A stretch of DNA of 64,000 bases from Erysipelotrichales bacterium (GTDB taxonomy: Bacteria; Bacillota_I; Bacilli_A; Erysipelotrichales; Erysipelotrichaceae), in assembly GCA_910575705.1 (NCBI GenBank), contig CAJTFG010000002.1, forward strand, positions 186,001 to 250,000, given 5' to 3'. The stretch's first letter is position 1, and the number at the start of each line of letters is the position of its first letter. The position numbers were made by a program, and so were the translations under genes. Under the pieces are notes generated by a model. The model was not told the DNA's origin. It was given only the letters and a program-made list of their open reading frames with translations, and did not search any database. Below, piece by piece: positions 61,417 through 64,000 of this stretch.

Positions 61417-64000
61417 TTAATCTTTGTCCTTATCTGGATCATCGGTATCATCCGGTTCTTCAATAGGCGGCGAAACTTTTTCTGGGATCTTAACAGAACT
61501 GCATACTTCTGCACTTCGTATATCTGCATTGCTGTAAGCATAGTAACCGCATACTTGTAAGGTAGCGCCATCCGGCACGCCGCCGATGCTTTCTTGTGCG
61601 GAGTTGCTGGAAGACGTTACCGTTTTAATAACGGTTCCGTTATATTTGATATCTGCTTTATATACGACTTTTCCATAAAGCTGCACGTCGCTTACTTCAC
61701 CGTTTTCTTCCGGATCAGACAATTTGCTGGAGTCCGGATAGGCTGCCCAGTTCAACAGAAGAATGTTGGATGTGCCACCCTTTAAGGAACTCGTGAAAGA
61801 AGACAAGGCACTTAAACCGTCGATTTCCACTTTTCCTAAGTTATTGGCGAATTCGCTTTTAATCTCACCGGTGATCGCCCAGCCTGACGGCGTATTAGAC
61901 GGTACAGCAGTCAATGGGAATTTACGTGCCAGATGAGTAATGGAAGAAATACCGCTGCTTGGTCTGGCAATGGCGGCAGGATAGCCGTCCCGATGCATGA
62001 GATCAAGAAGAAGAGATGTTATCCTTCCGGAGTATTCACCAAATAAAACGCTGTCAGAAGGGTATTTGATCGGTGTATCCGCCGGATTATTGTATCCGGT
62101 CCATGTGGCGATGGCATAGCGGCTTGTATAACCGACCATCCATAGATCCTTCATAGCACCTTCGGGAATACCGAGGCTGACTCCTAGATCACCCCAGTCG
62201 GAAGTTCCGGTCTTACCGTAGACAGGATATCCCTTGGCGATCCTTCCTAGCAGGGTAGCATAAGAACCTCTGCCGGAGTTGGTAACCGCATTTCCCAATA
62301 CAGTAGACATCAGATACGCTGCTTGCGGGGATATTGCTTCTACGCCTTCGATCTTGTTTTCAAACACTTCACCGGTTTCACGAATGACAACTTTGCGCAC
62401 TGCGTGCGGCGTGTGATATACACCACCGTTTGCCAATGCAGAATAGGCACCTGTCATCTGAAGCGGGGAAGTAAACATGCTGTCACCGCCACCAATAGCA
62501 GAGTTGGCATCAACGTATTCCAACTGTGTGAAGCCCATGTTATGAAGATAGTCCAAATACTTGTCCTCACCTGCTTTTTCATATGCTGTTTGGAAGGCGA
62601 GAACTGCTGTCGTATTATAAGACTCAGCGATCGCCTTTTCTAAATTTACCCATCCGTGTGCCTTGCGGTCGGAATTCATCATCGTATGCGTACCACCGAA
62701 TACAGATACGGAACCGGTGTCGTTCAAAGGCTGTGTCGTTGCCCATCCAGCCCATTCAAAGGCCGGTGTATAATCCATGATCGGTTTGATGGAAGAACCT
62801 GGCTGATGTCCCAGCCCGATATCCGTTGCTTGATTTTTCCAGTTAGTATCGGTAATACCTTCCAGTGGACGTCCGCCTCCCAAAGCCTTGATCTCACCGT
62901 TGCTGACGTCGGTTACCGCAAAGCCGACATCGAGATAATCATCCGGATATTCAATCACATTGCCTTGCAGTATATCATAGGAATATTCCTGCGCTTCTTT
63001 ATCCATGGCTGTATATATATCCATCTGTATCAGAGCAGGATCCTGTCCGGTAAGTTCTCGAACTTCCTTATAAACCTGATCGAGGTAATCGCGGTATGCA
63101 TCGCTTTCGAACGATGTGCGTCCATTCAATTGGAAAGCGAGTTCCGTGGATACGGCCAGATCATATTCCTCTTTTGTGATGTAGCCGTGATTCAACATTT
63201 GATAAAGTGTCTCATCACGCCGCTTCATGGCATATTCATAATAGTTGTTTGTGAGCGTTCCGTCCTCTGCAAACGTAGGAGAACGGTAAGGGTTATAAGT
63301 ATTCGGAAGATTGATGACACCGGCCAGAAAGGCAGCTTCGGACAGTGTGATCTGTTCGATGTTTTTTCCAAAATAATATTCGGCCCCTTTTTGGATCCCA
63401 CGGGCATTATCACCGAAGTTGATCTTATTGACGTACTTGGTAAATATATCCGCTTTGGTGAATTCTTTTTCTGCTTGCATGCTCATGAAGATCTCCTGGA
63501 TCTTGCGCTTTACTTTTTCGATCGGATTCCCTGTGGCGGGGATACAGGTCGCAGCACCTGCCGGAGGAGTACCGTCTTCGTTGCATGTCACAAAAAAGCT
63601 GTTGTCGATCATCTGCATGGTAAGAGTAGAACCGCCTTGTGCGAAGTCACCGGCGCGCAGATTGACCAGAGCTGATTTCATGAAACGCGGCAAGTCAAAT
63701 CCATTATGAGAAAAATAGCGGGAATCCTCAATGGCCAAAAATGCATCGATGACACATTGCGGGATTTGATCGTATGTAATATTTTCGCGGTTTTCCGCAC
63801 CGAGTTCTCCGACCAGCGTATCATCGCTGGAATAGACCCGGGTCGGCTCTTTTGCGTCCAGGTTTTTCACATCGTACTCCGGCGAATTGTTCAATACATC
63901 GTTTAATATGAAAAAGATGCCGACACCACCGACGAGGATCAAGGAAAGAAAGACGATCATGACGGAATTTATGATTTTTCTCTTATCGAAGGAACGCTTC
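61417..64000 (-). CDS. Class A penicillin-binding protein, PBP1A-type (5' end beyond window)
   Basis: This bifunctional peptidoglycan synthase contains a transmembrane helix, a GT51 transglycosylase domain (catalytic E in FLAIEDSRYFSHNG; GGSTLTMQMIDN) and a transpeptidase domain (PGSSIKP, SYNTT, KTGTSDWG), then a long C-terminal extension ending in an acidic tail (EEPDDTDDPDKDKD). The frame remains open with no stop from the Met at 63960 to the right edge (KRSFDKRKIINSV), a typical basic cytoplasmic stretch, so the true start is probably outside. About 860 residues are seen. Confidence 0.95.
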   Translation of the reverse strand, partial: KRSFDKRKIINSVMIVFLSLILVGGVGIFFILNDVLNNSPEYDVKNLDAKEPTRVYSSDDTLVGELGAENRENITYDQIPQCVIDAFLAIEDSRYFSHNGFDLPRFMKSALVNLRAGDFAQGGSTLTMQMIDNSFFVTCNEDGTPPAGAATCIPATGNPIEKVKRKIQEIFMSMQAEKEFTKADIFTKYVNKINFGDNARGIQKGAEYYFGKNIEQITLSEAAFLAGVINLPNTYNPYRSPTFAEDGTLTNNYYEYAMKRRDETLYQMLNHGYITKEEYDLAVSTELAFQLNGRTSFESDAYRDYLDQVYKEVRELTGQDPALIQMDIYTAMDKEAQEYSYDILQGNVIEYPDDYLDVGFAVTDVSNGEIKALGGGRPLEGITDTNWKNQATDIGLGHQPGSSIKPIMDYTPAFEWAGWATTQPLNDTGSVSVFGGTHTMMNSDRKAHGWVNLEKAIAESYNTTAVLAFQTAYEKAGEDKYLDYLHNMGFTQLEYVDANSAIGGGDSMFTSPLQMTGAYSALANGGVYHTPHAVRKVVIRETGEVFENKIEGVEAISPQAAYLMSTVLGNAVTNSGRGSYATLLGRIAKGYPVYGKTGTSDWGDLGVSLGIPEGAMKDLWMVGYTSRYAIATWTGYNNPADTPIKYPSDSVLFGEYSGRITSLLLDLMHRDGYPAAIARPSSGISSITHLARKFPLTAVPSNTPSGWAITGEIKSEFANNLGKVEIDGLSALSSFTSSLKGGTSNILLLNWAAYPDSSKLSDPEENGEVSDVQLYGKVVYKADIKYNGTVIKTVTSSSNSAQESIGGVPDGATLQVCGYYAYSNADIRSAEVCSSVKIPEKVSPPIEEPDDTDDPDKDKD

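Noticed and set aside
62656-63675. 339-codon open frame opposite the class A PBP
   Set aside because: It lies wholly inside a well-supported gene and its translation (Ile/Cys/Arg-rich) resembles nothing; it is a shadow.

Overview
The window looks like a chromosomal stretch of a low-to-moderate GC, spore-forming Firmicute. Three things point there: sporulation genes (dacF-spoIIAA-spoIIAB-sigF and an uninterrupted sigK), a Leu T-box leader, and Gram-positive gene orders (sufD-sufS-sufU-sufB; rimP-nusA-ylxR-ylxQ-infB-rbfA; yqeG-yqeH-yhbY-nadD-yqeK-rsfS; ypmB-dnaD-nth). The NadD-YqeK fusion, the long acidic NusA tail and the MurT/GatD pair near rpmF suggest the Erysipelotrichia side of the phylum. 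That placement is inference from gene content, not a database result. I saw no rRNA, tRNA, CRISPR array, insertion sequence or prophage.

Layout. 1-3.7 kb: end of a SUF Fe-S cluster operon, then 5-formyl-THF cyclo-ligase. 3.7-12 kb: an MFS transporter, a DedA-type membrane protein, a class I amidotransferase, a radical SAM protein, a YgjP-type metallopeptidase, DegV, an esterase and an M42 aminopeptidase. A 343-bp gap at 6.8-7.1 kb holds a well-formed candidate small RNA. 12-15.3 kb: shikimate pathway genes, with aroF and a fused aroE-aroK on the minus strand behind an apparent Phe/Tyr leader-peptide attenuator, and aroD divergent. 15.4-20.7 kb: an NfnAB-type oxidoreductase pair, a second candidate small RNA, and TrkH/TrkA potassium uptake. 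20.9-31.7 kb: T-box/leuS, yebC, a GNAT protein, a Bax-inhibitor-like protein, DUF218, tmcAL, a lipase-like hydrolase, yceD-rpmF, murT-gatD and a small FakA-like protein.

31.7-36.8 kb: the rimP-nusA-infB translation/transcription operon. 36.8-41.9 kb: a two-component system divergent from a three-gene ABC exporter, the same architecture as the linearmycin resistance locus lnrJK-lnrLMN, with a palindrome between them. 41.9-47.2 kb: a P-type ATPase, then dacF and the spoIIA operon with possible Spo0A boxes. 47.3-49 kb: a GNAT protein and an unrecognised protein. 49-52.6 kb: a compact phosphonate operon (phnW, ppd, cytidylyltransferase-pepM fusion) expected to make 2-aminoethylphosphonate and perhaps activate it with CMP. 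52.8-64 kb: purC, sigK with a SigE-like promoter, the yqeG-rsfS ribosome-assembly/NAD cluster, a methyltransferase, MTA/SAH nucleosidase, a TVP38-type protein, ypmB-dnaD-nth, and a class A penicillin-binding protein running off the right edge.

The least ordinary items are the aromatic leader-peptide attenuator (about 14.3-14.5 kb), the small RNA with two exposed C-runs (6.92-7.06 kb), the cytidylyltransferase-PEP mutase fusion and the AroE-AroK fusion.
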